Positions 32,216 through 40,609 are shown, counted from the first letter of the stretch. The stretch: DNA of 46,649 nt from Cryptosporangium phraense (GCF_006912135.1 NZ_VIRS01000050.1:1-46649); one strand, 5' to 3'. Notes: generated by a model from the letters alone, not told the origin. Program-made: numbers and translations.

Positions 32216-33406
32216 ATGGACCCCGTGCGTAACCCGTACGCCCCCGGCGCGGGCCAGCGACCGCCGGAACTCGCCGGACGCGACCGCGAGCTCGACCAGT
32301 TCGACGTCGTCCTCGAGCGCGTCTCCCGCCGACGCCCCGAGCGCTCGATGATCTGCACCGGCCTGCGTGGCGTCGGCAAGACCGTGCTGCTGAACGCCCT
32401 GCGGTCGCAGGCGATCGGCCGCCAGTGGGGTACCGGCAAGATCGAGGCCCGTCCCGACCAGCCCCTTCGCCGTCCGCTCTCGGGCGCGCTGCACATGGCG
32501 GTGCGCGAGCTCTCGTCCCACCACCGGGCGCTGGACCGGATCGACGACTTCCTCGGGACGCTGAAGGCGTTCGCGCTCCGCTCGAACCCGACCGGCGGCA
32601 AGCTCCGCGAACGCTGGCAGCCCGGCATCGACGGGCCGGTCGTCAGCGGGCGCGCCGACTCCGGCGACATCGAGATCGACCTGGTCGAGCTGCTGACCGA
32701 CGCGGCCGAGCTCGCCACCGACGTCGGCACCGGCATCGCGCTGTTCATCGACGAGATGCAGGACCTCGGCGCCGAGGACGTCTCGGCGCTGTGCGCGGCC
32801 TGCCACGAGCTGTCGCAGACCGGTGCGCCGCTGATCGTCGTCGGGGCCGGGCTCCCCCACCTGCCCGCGCTGCTCTCGGCCAGCAAGTCGTACTCCGAGC
32901 GCCTGTTCCGCTACGTCCGGATCGACCGCCTCGAACGGTCGGCGGCCGACCTCGCTCTGCTCGCCCCGGCCCAGCGCGAGGACGCCACGTTCGACGAGGA
33001 CGCGCTGGACGCGCTGTACGAGGCCGCCGACGGCTACCCCTATTTCGTCCAGGCCTACGGCAAGGTGACCTGGGACGTCGCCCCGCGCTCGCCGATCACC
33101 GCCGCGGACGTGAAGGTGGCCGCGCCCGAGGCGGAAGCCGAGCTGGCGGTGGGGTTCTTCGGATCCCGCTACGAGCGGGCGACGCCGGCCGAGCGCGAGT
33201 ACATGCGCGCGATGGCGGGCCTGGACAGCGAGTCGGACGCGGTCTCCACGTCCGAGATCGCGATCTCCCTCGGCCGGAAGCCCTCGAGCCTCTCACCGGC
33301 GCGGGACAGCCTCATCAAGAAGGGACTGATTTACTCGGCCGAACGGGGGACAGTCGCGTTCACCGTGCCACACTTCGCCCGATACCTCCGCACCCAGCCG
33401 GCCTGA
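32216..33406 (+). CDS. AAA ATPase with a C-terminal winged-helix domain
   Basis: The 396-residue protein has a STAND/AAA_16-type ATPase domain: ELAGRDRELDQFD near 18-30, Walker A GLRGVGKT at 49-56, Walker B IALFIDEMQDL near 175-185 and a sensor-like LIVVGAGLPHLP. A lid region follows, then a C-terminal winged helix (STSEIAISLGRKPSSLSPARDSLIKKG). The form resembles ORC/Cdc6-like and archaeal-type AAA ATPases found as single genes in many actinomycetes. Their roles are mostly unknown; some belong to mobile elements. The ATG has no obvious ribosome binding site, and TACGGT lies about 15 bases before it, so a short or leaderless transcript is possible. Confidence 0.85.
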   Translation: MDPVRNPYAPGAGQRPPELAGRDRELDQFDVVLERVSRRRPERSMICTGLRGVGKTVLLNALRSQAIGRQWGTGKIEARPDQPLRRPLSGALHMAVRELSSHHRALDRIDDFLGTLKAFALRSNPTGGKLRERWQPGIDGPVVSGRADSGDIEIDLVELLTDAAELATDVGTGIALFIDEMQDLGAEDVSALCAACHELSQTGAPLIVVGAGLPHLPALLSASKSYSERLFRYVRIDRLERSAADLALLAPAQREDATFDEDALDALYEAADGYPYFVQAYGKVTWDVAPRSPITAADVKVAAPEAEAELAVGFFGSRYERATPAEREYMRAMAGLDSESDAVSTSEIAISLGRKPSSLSPARDSLIKKGLIYSAERGTVAFTVPHFARYLRTQPA

Positions 33407-33474
33407 GTTTATTGAAAGTAGCGGCGACCGGGCAGAGTGAGCGGTGAAGACCTCACCCGGCTGGGAGTAGCTCG

Positions 33475-33978
33475 ATGACCGACGTAGCGAAGGAAGCCTC
33501 CACCCAGAGGCGCCGACCGCTGACGCTGCTGCTCCTGGCCTGCGCGCTCGTCGTGTGCGCGGTCACGCTGACGCTCGAGGTCGAGGAACAGCGGGCCCGT
33601 GACCAGCGCAGCCTGATCACCGCCGAGCAAGACCGGCTGCAGCGCATCGAGACCGTGCTGACCGCGTCGGACGCGGTCAGCAAGCGCACGACGACGAAGA
33701 CCGGCATCCGGCTCTCGACCGTGTTCTCCCCCGACAATCACGCGGCGGTCGTCACCTACACCGATCTGCCGGAGATCGAGCCGAAGCAGGCCTACGAACT
33801 CTGGCGCATCCGCAACGACGTGATGAAGTCGATGAAGATCCTGGCTCCGGACGGCCGGGACGGCACCGCGCTGGTGCTCGACCTGAACAAGGGTGACGCG
33901 GTGGCGTTCACCGTCGAGCCGGAGGGCGGCAACGGCCAGCCCACCGGCGAGATCGTGGTGGGTCTTCCGATCAGCTAG
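33475..33978 (+). CDS. Orphan RskA-type anti-sigma C-terminal domain protein
   Basis: The 167-residue protein has one N-terminal membrane helix (about 15-35). A short heptad-like segment (EEQRARDQRSLITAEQDRLQ) follows, then the extracytoplasmic domain typical of anti-sigma-K factor RskA: AAVVTYTDLPEIEPKQAYELWRI, then FTVEPEGGNGQPTGEIVVGLP. The cytoplasmic zinc-type sigma-binding domain of RskA is absent and no ECF sigma gene is adjacent. It therefore probably does not act as an anti-sigma factor by itself. A GGGAG box precedes the ATG. The stop overlaps the convergent galE stop by 8 bases. Confidence 0.82.
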   Translation: MTDVAKEASTQRRRPLTLLLLACALVVCAVTLTLEVEEQRARDQRSLITAEQDRLQRIETVLTASDAVSKRTTTKTGIRLSTVFSPDNHAAVVTYTDLPEIEPKQAYELWRIRNDVMKSMKILAPDGRDGTALVLDLNKGDAVAFTVEPEGGNGQPTGEIVVGLPIS

Positions 33979-34966
33979 GGATCTCGTGCAGGCGCTGCGG
34001 ACGAATCGCGGCCCACTCGAGTGAGTGCCGGATCCCGTCTTCCACGCCGTACTTCGGCTCCCAGCCCAGCAGCTCCCGGGCCAGCCCGTTGCGCGCGAAC
34101 GCCCCGACGACGTCTCCCGGGCGGGCCGGCGCGTCCTCGTGCGGCAGCGGCTGACCGATGACCGCCTCGAACGCGTTCACCAGTTCGCGCACGGTGGTGC
34201 CGGTTCCGCTGCCCAGGCAGACGACCCGGTAGTCGTCGACGATCGCGTCGAACCGGCGCAGCCCCTCGACGTGCGCCCGGGCCAGGTCCCACACGTGGAC
34301 GTAGTCGCGGATGCCGGTGCCGTCGCGGGTGTCCCAGTCGGTGCCGGTGATGCAGAACGTCACCTTGTCTTCGTAGGCCTGCACGAGCTTGCCCAGCGCG
34401 TGCGACGGCCGGGCCACCTGCAGCCCGGTGCGCAGCTGCGGGTCGGCGCCGATCGGGTTGAAGTACCGCAGCGACAGCGTCCGCAGCGGCGACGCCTTGG
34501 CCACGTCACGCAGCACGTTCTCGACCATCACCTTGGTGGTGGCGTACGGGCTCTGCGGGTCGATCACCGAGTTCTCGTCGACCGAGAAGTCGTCCTCGGT
34601 GCCGTACATCGACGCCGACGAGCTGAAGATCAGCCGCTCGCAGCCGTTACGGCTCAGGTGCTCGACGAGCTGGATCGACTTGGCGACGTTCTCCCGGTAG
34701 TACCGCAGCGGGTCGGCCATCGAGTCCGGGACGACGATCAGCGCGGCGCAGTGGATGACCGCGTCGATGTCCGGGTGGTCGGTGAAGATCCGGTCGATGA
34801 GCGCGCCGTCGGCGATGTCACCCTCGTAGAACGGGCGCCCCTCGGCGAATTCGCGCTTACCGGTCACCAGGCTGTCGAGGATGACCGGCTGGATCCCGCC
34901 GTCCAGGCAGGCCGAGCCGATCGTGCTCCCGATGAACCCGGCGCCGCCGGTGATCAAGACCTTCAC
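33971..34966 (-). CDS. galE: UDP-glucose 4-epimerase (extended SDR)
   Basis: The 331-residue enzyme has the NAD-binding motif GGAGFIG at 7-13, the active-site segment SSSASMYG and the catalytic YATTK (Tyr141, Lys145). GalE-type substrate residues follow (SLRYFNPIGADP, then DGTGIRDYVHVWDLARAH). It interconverts UDP-glucose and UDP-galactose for glycan supply. Start is GTG 34966 with an AAGGA box upstream. No other sugar-nucleotide genes adjoin, although a GT39-like transferase lies 6 kb away. Confidence 0.94.
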   Translation of the reverse strand: MKVLITGGAGFIGSTIGSACLDGGIQPVILDSLVTGKREFAEGRPFYEGDIADGALIDRIFTDHPDIDAVIHCAALIVVPDSMADPLRYYRENVAKSIQLVEHLSRNGCERLIFSSSASMYGTEDDFSVDENSVIDPQSPYATTKVMVENVLRDVAKASPLRTLSLRYFNPIGADPQLRTGLQVARPSHALGKLVQAYEDKVTFCITGTDWDTRDGTGIRDYVHVWDLARAHVEGLRRFDAIVDDYRVVCLGSGTGTTVRELVNAFEAVIGQPLPHEDAPARPGDVVGAFARNGLARELLGWEPKYGVEDGIRHSLEWAAIRPQRLHEIPS

Positions 34967-35042
34967 ACTCGAGTTCCTTCCGCCGTTTCGACGCCCGATG
35001 GTACTTGCACCGCGTTACAGGCTCTGGCGGAGTGCGAACGAT

Positions 35043-35471
35043 TCAGGGGCAAGCGACCCATTCGTCCGTGCCGTCGGCGAACACCTGGCGCTTCCAGATC
35101 GGAATGCGCGCCTTCACCGCGTCGACCAGCTCCGCGCAGAGCGCGAACGCCTCGGCCCGATGGGCCGTGCTGACCGCGCAGGCCAGCGCGGTGTCGCCGA
35201 GCTTCAGCGGGCCGATCCGGTGACTCACCGCCAGCGCCTCGACGCCGTCCCGGGCCGCGAACTCGGCCGCGATCTGCGCGAGCACCTCACCGGCCGACGG
35301 ATGCCCGGTGTATTCCAATTCGGTCACGGTGCGACCGTGGTCGTGATCGCGGACGACGCCGGCGAACCCCACGACGGCCCCGGCGGCCAGTGTGCCGACC
35401 AGGTGCTCGTGCTCGGCCGTCGAGATCGGTTCTTCAGTGACCTGAGCCACCACGACCCGGTTGCTGCTCAT
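35043..35471 (-). CDS. moaE: Molybdopterin synthase catalytic subunit MoaE
   Basis: The roughly 142-residue protein shows VGFAGVVRDHDHGRTVTELEY and the catalytic Lys region KARIPIWKRQVFADGTDEWV, both typical of MoaE. With MoaD it converts cyclic pyranopterin monophosphate to molybdopterin. I start at ATG 35471; an in-frame GTG at 35489 lies only 8 bases after the moeA stop and is also possible. It is the last gene of the minus-strand moaC-mog-moeA-moaE cluster. Confidence 0.95.
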   Translation of the reverse strand: MSSNRVVVAQVTEEPISTAEHEHLVGTLAAGAVVGFAGVVRDHDHGRTVTELEYTGHPSAGEVLAQIAAEFAARDGVEALAVSHRIGPLKLGDTALACAVSTAHRAEAFALCAELVDAVKARIPIWKRQVFADGTDEWVACP

Positions 35472-35497
35472 GGGAACCCATACAACCACCGGAACCG

Positions 35498-36670
35498 TCA
35501 GGTCGGCATGGGTACGAAGTCGGCCTTGGTACCAGCGAGCGCGTTATCACCCGGACGGACGATGACGAACCCGTCCGCTCCGGCGACTCCGCGCAGCATC
35601 GCCGAGCCCGCGTGCGGCAGCGTCACCGCGCCGTCGGGCGTCAGCCGCGCGAGCGCGAGGTGGGTGTCTTTCCCGCGCCCCGGGACGTCGTTGGCCAGCA
35701 CCACCGACGACAGCGGGGGCAACGGCGACCCGCTCAGCCCGGCCAGCAGCGGGGCGGCCAGCGTCACCACGCCGATCACCGCCGACTGCGGGTTGCCCGG
35801 CAGCCCGACCAGCCAGCCCGCGCCCGGCCCGGGAAGCGTCGCGGTCAGCATCGGGAACCCGGGGCGCACGGCGACCGTGTCGACGACGTACTCGCCACCC
35901 AGCGCCGACAACGTGGGGTGCAGGTGGTCGACCGGCCCGTGCATCGTCCCGCCGGTGGTGAACACCACGTCGGCGGTGGCGGCCGCCTCGCGCACCGCGG
36001 TCTCGTGCGCCTCGAGCGTGTCCGCGGCCCGGGTGACGCCGACGACCTCGGCGCCCAGCCGACGGATCCAGCCCGGCAGCGACGGGCCCAGCGCGTCCCG
36101 GACCCGGCCGGCTCCGGGCGGGCCGCTGTCGAGCAGTTCGTCGCCGAACACCACCACCGCGACCCGCGGGCGCCGCCGCACCGACAGCACGTCGTGCCCG
36201 CACGCGGCGGCCAGCGCCAGCACGCCCGGCGTCACCCGGACGCCCGGCGGCAGCAGCACCTCACCGGCGGCCGCTTCCTCGCCGGTCTGACGCCACTCCT
36301 GCTTGTCGGGCAGCGCGGCGGTGACCCAAGCCCCGTTCTCGACCTCGGAGTTCTCCGAGCGGATCACGTGCTCGGTACCCACCGGCACCATCGCGCCGGT
36401 GGCGATCTCCACCGCGGTGCCCGGCGTCACCGTGATCTCGCTGGCGTCGCCGGCCAGGACCTGCCCGACCAGCCGCCACGGCGCCGGCCCGGCGATCGCG
36501 TATCCGTCCACGCTGGACGTGTCGAACGCCGGCAACGCGGTGAGCGTCACCAGCGGGGTCGCCAGCACCGCGCCGTCGGCCTCGGCCAGCGGCACCGGGC
36601 GGCTCGAGGTCGGCCTGGCCGCGCCGTGCACGGCCGCTCGAGCGTCGTCCCAGCTGATGGGGTGGGTCAC
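35498..36670 (-). CDS. moeA: Molybdopterin molybdenumtransferase MoeA
   Basis: The 390-residue protein inserts molybdate into adenylylated molybdopterin. It has the N-terminal domains (LPAFDTSSVDGYAIAG, then VEIATGAMVPVGTEHVI), the MoCF-binding domain (VFTTGGTMHGPVDHL, then GLPGNPQSAV) and the C-terminal domain. The start is GTG 36670 with GGAGGGC upstream, and it overlaps the upstream gene stop as GTGA, so translation is coupled to the mog-like gene. Confidence 0.95.
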   Translation of the reverse strand: MTHPISWDDARAAVHGAARPTSSRPVPLAEADGAVLATPLVTLTALPAFDTSSVDGYAIAGPAPWRLVGQVLAGDASEITVTPGTAVEIATGAMVPVGTEHVIRSENSEVENGAWVTAALPDKQEWRQTGEEAAAGEVLLPPGVRVTPGVLALAAACGHDVLSVRRRPRVAVVVFGDELLDSGPPGAGRVRDALGPSLPGWIRRLGAEVVGVTRAADTLEAHETAVREAAATADVVFTTGGTMHGPVDHLHPTLSALGGEYVVDTVAVRPGFPMLTATLPGPGAGWLVGLPGNPQSAVIGVVTLAAPLLAGLSGSPLPPLSSVVLANDVPGRGKDTHLALARLTPDGAVTLPHAGSAMLRGVAGADGFVIVRPGDNALAGTKADFVPMPT

Positions 36671-37164
36671 GCGTGCCCTCCGGGGTGGTCTCCGCCGCGG
36701 AGCTGGTCGACGGCGTGCGGGAGGACCGGCCCGAGTACGGCCAGCCCGTCCTTCGCACCGCCGCGGGAACCCGGCAGATTGACGATCAACGTGCGACCGG
36801 CGACGCCCGCCAGGCCGCGGGAGAGCATGGCCGTCGGTATCCGCGGGACGGCGTACGCGCGCAGGGCCTCGGCGATGCCGGGCACCTGGTAGTCGAGCAC
36901 CTCGGCGGTCACGTCCGGCGTCCGGTCCGTCGGGTTGATACCGGTGCCGCCGCTCGTCAGCACCGCGTCGACGCCGTCGGCGACCGCATCGCGCAGCGCC
37001 ACACCGACCGGATCGCCGTCCGGGACCACGATCGGGTCGCCGACCTCGAAGCCCAGCTCGCGGAGCCCGTCGACCAGCAGCGGCCCGCTGGTGTCGTCGT
37101 AGACGCCGGCCGCGGCCCGGTTGGACGCGACGATCACCCGGGCGGTGCGGGTCACCGGTGCCAT
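36667..37164 (-). CDS. mog: Molybdopterin adenylyltransferase-like protein (MogA/MoaB family)
   Basis: The 165-residue MoCF-domain protein has ARVIVASNRAAAGVYDD, DAVLTSGGTGINPTDRTPD and VNLPGSRGGAKDGL, the molybdopterin-binding loops. The MogA-type role is adenylation of molybdopterin before MoeA inserts the metal. ATG 37164 overlaps the moaC stop by 13 bases, and its own stop overlaps moeA by 4 bases. Longer in-frame starts lie inside moaC and were rejected. Naming between mog and moaB is conventional and uncertain here. Confidence 0.93.
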   Translation of the reverse strand: MAPVTRTARVIVASNRAAAGVYDDTSGPLLVDGLRELGFEVGDPIVVPDGDPVGVALRDAVADGVDAVLTSGGTGINPTDRTPDVTAEVLDYQVPGIAEALRAYAVPRIPTAMLSRGLAGVAGRTLIVNLPGSRGGAKDGLAVLGPVLPHAVDQLRGGDHPGGHA

Positions 37165-37619
37165 GACCCGGTCTTGCCGCCTTCTTTGGACTCGCACCGC
37201 ACCGCGTCCAGTTCCGCGCCCGGGTCGACCGCCTTCACCATGTCGATCAGCGTCAGCCCGGCCGCGGCGACCGCGGTCAACGCCTCCATCTCGACGCCGG
37301 TCCGGTCGGCGGTGCGCGCGGTGACCGTGATGCCGATCTCGGTGTCGCTGACGTCGAACTCGACCGTCACACCGTGCAACGCGATCGGGTGGCACAGCGG
37401 AACCAGGTCGGGCGTGCGCTTGGCGCCCATGATGCCGGCCACCCGGGCGACCGCCAGCGCGTCGCCCTTGGGCAACCCGTCACGACGTAGCAGGCCGATG
37501 ACCTCGGCAGTTGTCCGCAACAGGCCGGTCGCGACAGCGGTCCGGACCGACGCTTCCTTGGTGGAGACGTCGACCATCCGCGCTGCCCCGGCCGAGTCGA
37601 CGTGACTGAGCTCGGGCAT
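37152..37619 (-). CDS. moaC: Cyclic pyranopterin monophosphate synthase MoaC
   Basis: The 155-residue protein carries ARMVDVSTKEASVRTAVATG at the N terminus, DLVPLCHPIALHG in the middle and LIDMVKAVDPGAE near the C terminus, with the catalytic Asp and Lys of MoaC. It rearranges the MoaA product to cyclic pyranopterin monophosphate. It is the first gene of the minus-strand cluster and is divergent from the PEP-barrel gene across a 57-base gap. Confidence 0.96.
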   Translation of the reverse strand: MPELSHVDSAGAARMVDVSTKEASVRTAVATGLLRTTAEVIGLLRRDGLPKGDALAVARVAGIMGAKRTPDLVPLCHPIALHGVTVEFDVSDTEIGITVTARTADRTGVEMEALTAVAAAGLTLIDMVKAVDPGAELDAVRCESKEGGKTGSWHR

Positions 37620-37676
37620 GGCACCAGAGCTTACTGTCCGTTCCCGGGTTGTACCGGCGGCGGTAGGGTCGCACCT

Positions 37677-38570
37677 GTGACTTCACCGCTACGTGGTCGG
37701 CTCTCGGACTCCCAGCCGGTCTCGTTGCTCGCCGAGCTGGTCGATCCGGCCGAGGCCGAGTCCGCGGTGGCGGCCGGCGCCGAGGGTGTCGGTCTGTTGC
37801 GCAGCTGGTTCGCCGTGCTGCCCGACGGCTCGCCCCGGTCGGTGGCCGACCAGCAGGCCGGTTACCGGCGGGTGCTGGCCGCGTTCCCGGGGGCGCGGGT
37901 CTCGGTCGAGGCGCTCGACCCGGGCGATCGCCAAGGTCCGTTCGGGGTGCGGGGCGTGCGGGCCCTGCAGGCCCGTCCCGATGTTCTCTCCGCCCAGTTG
38001 GACGCTCTGGCGCGCGCCATGCGGGAGACCGACGCCGACCAGGTGGACGTCGGCGTGGTGGTCGCCACCGTCACCGAGGCCGACGAGGCCACGTGGTTCC
38101 TCGAGGAGGCGCGGTACGCCGGGGTCGCGACCGCCGGTGTGCTCGTCGACCTGCCCGCTGCGGCCGTCCTGGCCGGTCCGATCCTGCGCGCGGCGTCGTT
38201 CGCGACCGTGGACACCGACGGGCTGACCCGCTACGCCCTCGGCGCCGACGGCGCGGCCGGCACCGGCCGCTGGGCCGACCCCTGGCAGCCGGCGTCGCTG
38301 CGGCTGGCCGAGCTGGTCGGGGCGTCCGGATCGTTGGCCGGTAAGGAGATCAGCGCCCGCGGCGCCGGCGTGGCCGATCCGCTGCTGGCCTGTGTCCTGA
38401 TCGGCCTGGGCGTGACGTCGCTGATCCTGCCGGTCGACCGCCTGGCGTCGGTGCGCACCGAACTGGCCCGTCACTCGTTCGCCGACTGCCTGCGCTACGC
38501 GGAGCTGGCCACCCGGGCCGCCTCCGCCGAGGACGCCCGCCGCCGGGTCCGCTCAGCGGTCGATCACTGA
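37677..38570 (+). CDS. PEP-utilising TIM-barrel protein (enzyme I C-domain-like), probably catalytically inactive
   Basis: The 297-residue protein consists only of the PEP-binding barrel seen in PTS enzyme I and PEP synthase. The barrel layout is clear: GAEGVGLLRSWF near 34-45, FGVRGVRALQARP near 89-101, GVLVDLPAAAVLAG near 154-167, then YALGAD and a C-terminal DPLLACVLIGLGVTSLIL. Compared with E. coli enzyme I by eye, several catalytic positions differ. The phosphate Arg in VRTMD is Glu (E78), the metal Glu of VEIPAA is Asp (D158), GTND reads DTDG (179-182), and the catalytic Cys aligns with Arg (R228). It has no phosphohistidine or HPr-binding domain. The GTG 37677 start fits the frame. The 3' end overlaps the convergent cysteine-cluster gene by 7 bases. 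Confidence 0.8.
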   Translation: MTSPLRGRLSDSQPVSLLAELVDPAEAESAVAAGAEGVGLLRSWFAVLPDGSPRSVADQQAGYRRVLAAFPGARVSVEALDPGDRQGPFGVRGVRALQARPDVLSAQLDALARAMRETDADQVDVGVVVATVTEADEATWFLEEARYAGVATAGVLVDLPAAAVLAGPILRAASFATVDTDGLTRYALGADGAAGTGRWADPWQPASLRLAELVGASGSLAGKEISARGAGVADPLLACVLIGLGVTSLILPVDRLASVRTELARHSFADCLRYAELATRAASAEDARRRVRSAVDH

Positions 38571-40609
38571 TCCATCCGCGTGTGGGTGACGAGCTCGCGT
38601 AAGGAACTTCCGGCGCCGATCCGTTGCCAGCGGCGTTGGGTCCAGGCGTGGAGCGTCCAGCCTTCGCGGGTGACCGCGGCCAGCACGCGGCCGTAGCGCT
38701 GGGCGACCTCGCGCAGCAGGGTGGAGATGCCGGCCTCGATCTCGACGGCCCGGCCGTGCTGGGCCGGGCTGAGCGGCTCGGTGCGGGCGACGTCGTGCTC
38801 GATGCCACCGAGGCGCTGCGGAAGCGCGGACAGGACGCGGCCGACCGCGTCGCCGAGCGTCAGGTCGATCTCCGGCGGCGCGTAGCGGCTCTGGGCACCC
38901 CGGTGGGTGACCGCCAGGCCCCAGCGCAGCCGGCCGCGCGAATCGGCGGCGATCGAGATCTCGGCCCGGGCGTCGACGCCCAGCACCGGGCGCAGCAGCG
39001 ACTCCACCGGCACGTCACCCGGCGGCCGGACGAAGTAGACCAGCCGCCCGCCCGGGCGCCCCGCGGTCAGCCGGGCCAGGTACTCGGCGACGACCTCGCG
39101 CGGATCGGTCAGGTCGGTCGCCAGTACACCGTCCCGCGCCAGGGCCCCGATCGACCGGATCCCGTGGCTGCAGAGCCAGTCCACATCGGTGCCGAACGCC
39201 TCGGCCCAGGCCACCGCGGTCAGCTCCCGCGGCACCCGCGCGCAGCGCACGCCCTGGTCGTTGACGAAGAACTCGACGTCCGGTGCCTTCCCGATCCGCA
39301 GGTTCGTGGTCTGGCCACGCCCCTCCGAGCCGATCAGCGTCACGACCGCCCCGAGATGCACCAGCCGGGTGTCGTCACAGCCGGAGCAGTAGGGATCGGG
39401 TGCCCGCCCGACCCCCGCGCAGCGCGGGCAATCCGGCGTCGCCACGTCGTCCAGATAGGTACAGGAACACTCGCGCCAGGCGACGCCGGACACACAGCGC
39501 GCGCAGCGCTGGGTCGAGATCGGCGGGCCCAGCCACGGCGGGGTCTTCAGCTCGTCGACGCGGCCGACGACGCGCTCGACAGTGGACCGGACCTGGCCGG
39601 TCTGCTGCGCGGCCAGGAGCTCCCGCTCCTCGACGACGGCGAGCGCGGAGAGCTGCCAGCGACCGTCGCGCCAGGTGGCGCTGCCGCCGGCCGCGCCACC
39701 GGCGGTGATGGTGACCGCGGTGACGAGGTCCTCGACGGTCCAGGCCGACGTCCCGTCGCCGGCCGGCGGCGGGGGCGTGACCACCCAGTGCCCGGACGCG
39801 GTCGTCGTGCTCTTGGCCTGCTCGACCAGATCGGACGGCGTGTGCGCGAGTAAGGACTCGGCCAGCGTCGGCGTGCCCGGGTACCAGGCCTGGCCCTGGC
39901 GGGGCTGCGCACCCGGCACCTCGTAGGCCACCGACCAGAAGCCGTCCAGGTAGCGGACCACCAGGTCGAGCCGACCGGCGTCGGCGGCCCGGCGCAGCTC
40001 GGCCAGGCGCAGCTCCGGATCGGCCGCGGCCCGGACCCCGGCCGGGTAGCCGACGTACAGGTGCCAGCGGCGACGCCCGGCCCACTCGGCGATCGCGGCC
40101 TGCTCAGCGGCCGCCTTCTCGGCCTCGGACGCGGAGGGCGTCCACGTGTCGGGCAGGTAGATCGGGGTCGCCAGGTCGAGCGTGGACAGTGGGCGGTCGA
40201 GCATGTCGTAGAGCGTGTCGACGCCGACCCGCGCGGCCAGGTCGCCGACGATCGCCGAGAGGTCGATCATCCAGCGCCCGGGGCGGGCCTCCCACGGCAC
40301 CGGCTCGAACGCGCCCGGGACCACCTGCACGGAACCGGTCTGCCCGGTGACCGCGTTCACGACCGTGACGACGCCCTGCGCGAGCAACGAACCGCCCTGG
40401 CGGCACGGGAAGCACATCACGGTGGTCTCGCCCGAGCCCTGGCAGATCTCACAGTCCGGGTACGGGTCCGAGTCGGACAGAAGCAGGCGGCCGCTCACCA
40501 GGAACTCGGTGCCGTTGTGCCGACAGGCGCACGGAGCGATCCTGAACCCGAGACCGTCGCACGCCGGACAGGCGATGAGCGCGGGCTCGACCGGAGCGGT
40601 GTCTGCCAT
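38564..40609 (-). CDS. Large protein with four cysteine clusters (DnaJ-like zinc modules), unknown function
   Basis: The 681-residue protein has no family I recognise. Sixteen cysteines occur in two matching blocks. Residues 14-69 hold CPAC (14/17), CAC (27/29), CEIC (53/56) and CFPC (66/69); residues 369-411 hold CARC (369/372), CSC (381/383), CPRC (394/397) and CSGC (408/411). Several read CxxCxGxG, as in the DnaJ zinc finger, so two to four zinc sites are likely. The 300 residues between the blocks and the last 270 look like globular alpha/beta sequence (DLVVRYLDGFWSVAYEVPG; GRLVYFVRPPGDVPVESLL). There is no signal peptide or membrane helix. GAAGAGG precedes ATG 40609. A TCTAC/GTAGA inverted repeat lies 35 bases upstream. 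Confidence 0.8.
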   Translation of the reverse strand: MADTAPVEPALIACPACDGLGFRIAPCACRHNGTEFLVSGRLLLSDSDPYPDCEICQGSGETTVMCFPCRQGGSLLAQGVVTVVNAVTGQTGSVQVVPGAFEPVPWEARPGRWMIDLSAIVGDLAARVGVDTLYDMLDRPLSTLDLATPIYLPDTWTPSASEAEKAAAEQAAIAEWAGRRRWHLYVGYPAGVRAAADPELRLAELRRAADAGRLDLVVRYLDGFWSVAYEVPGAQPRQGQAWYPGTPTLAESLLAHTPSDLVEQAKSTTTASGHWVVTPPPPAGDGTSAWTVEDLVTAVTITAGGAAGGSATWRDGRWQLSALAVVEERELLAAQQTGQVRSTVERVVGRVDELKTPPWLGPPISTQRCARCVSGVAWRECSCTYLDDVATPDCPRCAGVGRAPDPYCSGCDDTRLVHLGAVVTLIGSEGRGQTTNLRIGKAPDVEFFVNDQGVRCARVPRELTAVAWAEAFGTDVDWLCSHGIRSIGALARDGVLATDLTDPREVVAEYLARLTAGRPGGRLVYFVRPPGDVPVESLLRPVLGVDARAEISIAADSRGRLRWGLAVTHRGAQSRYAPPEIDLTLGDAVGRVLSALPQRLGGIEHDVARTEPLSPAQHGRAVEIEAGISTLLREVAQRYGRVLAAVTREGWTLHAWTQRRWQRIGAGSSLRELVTHTRMDQ

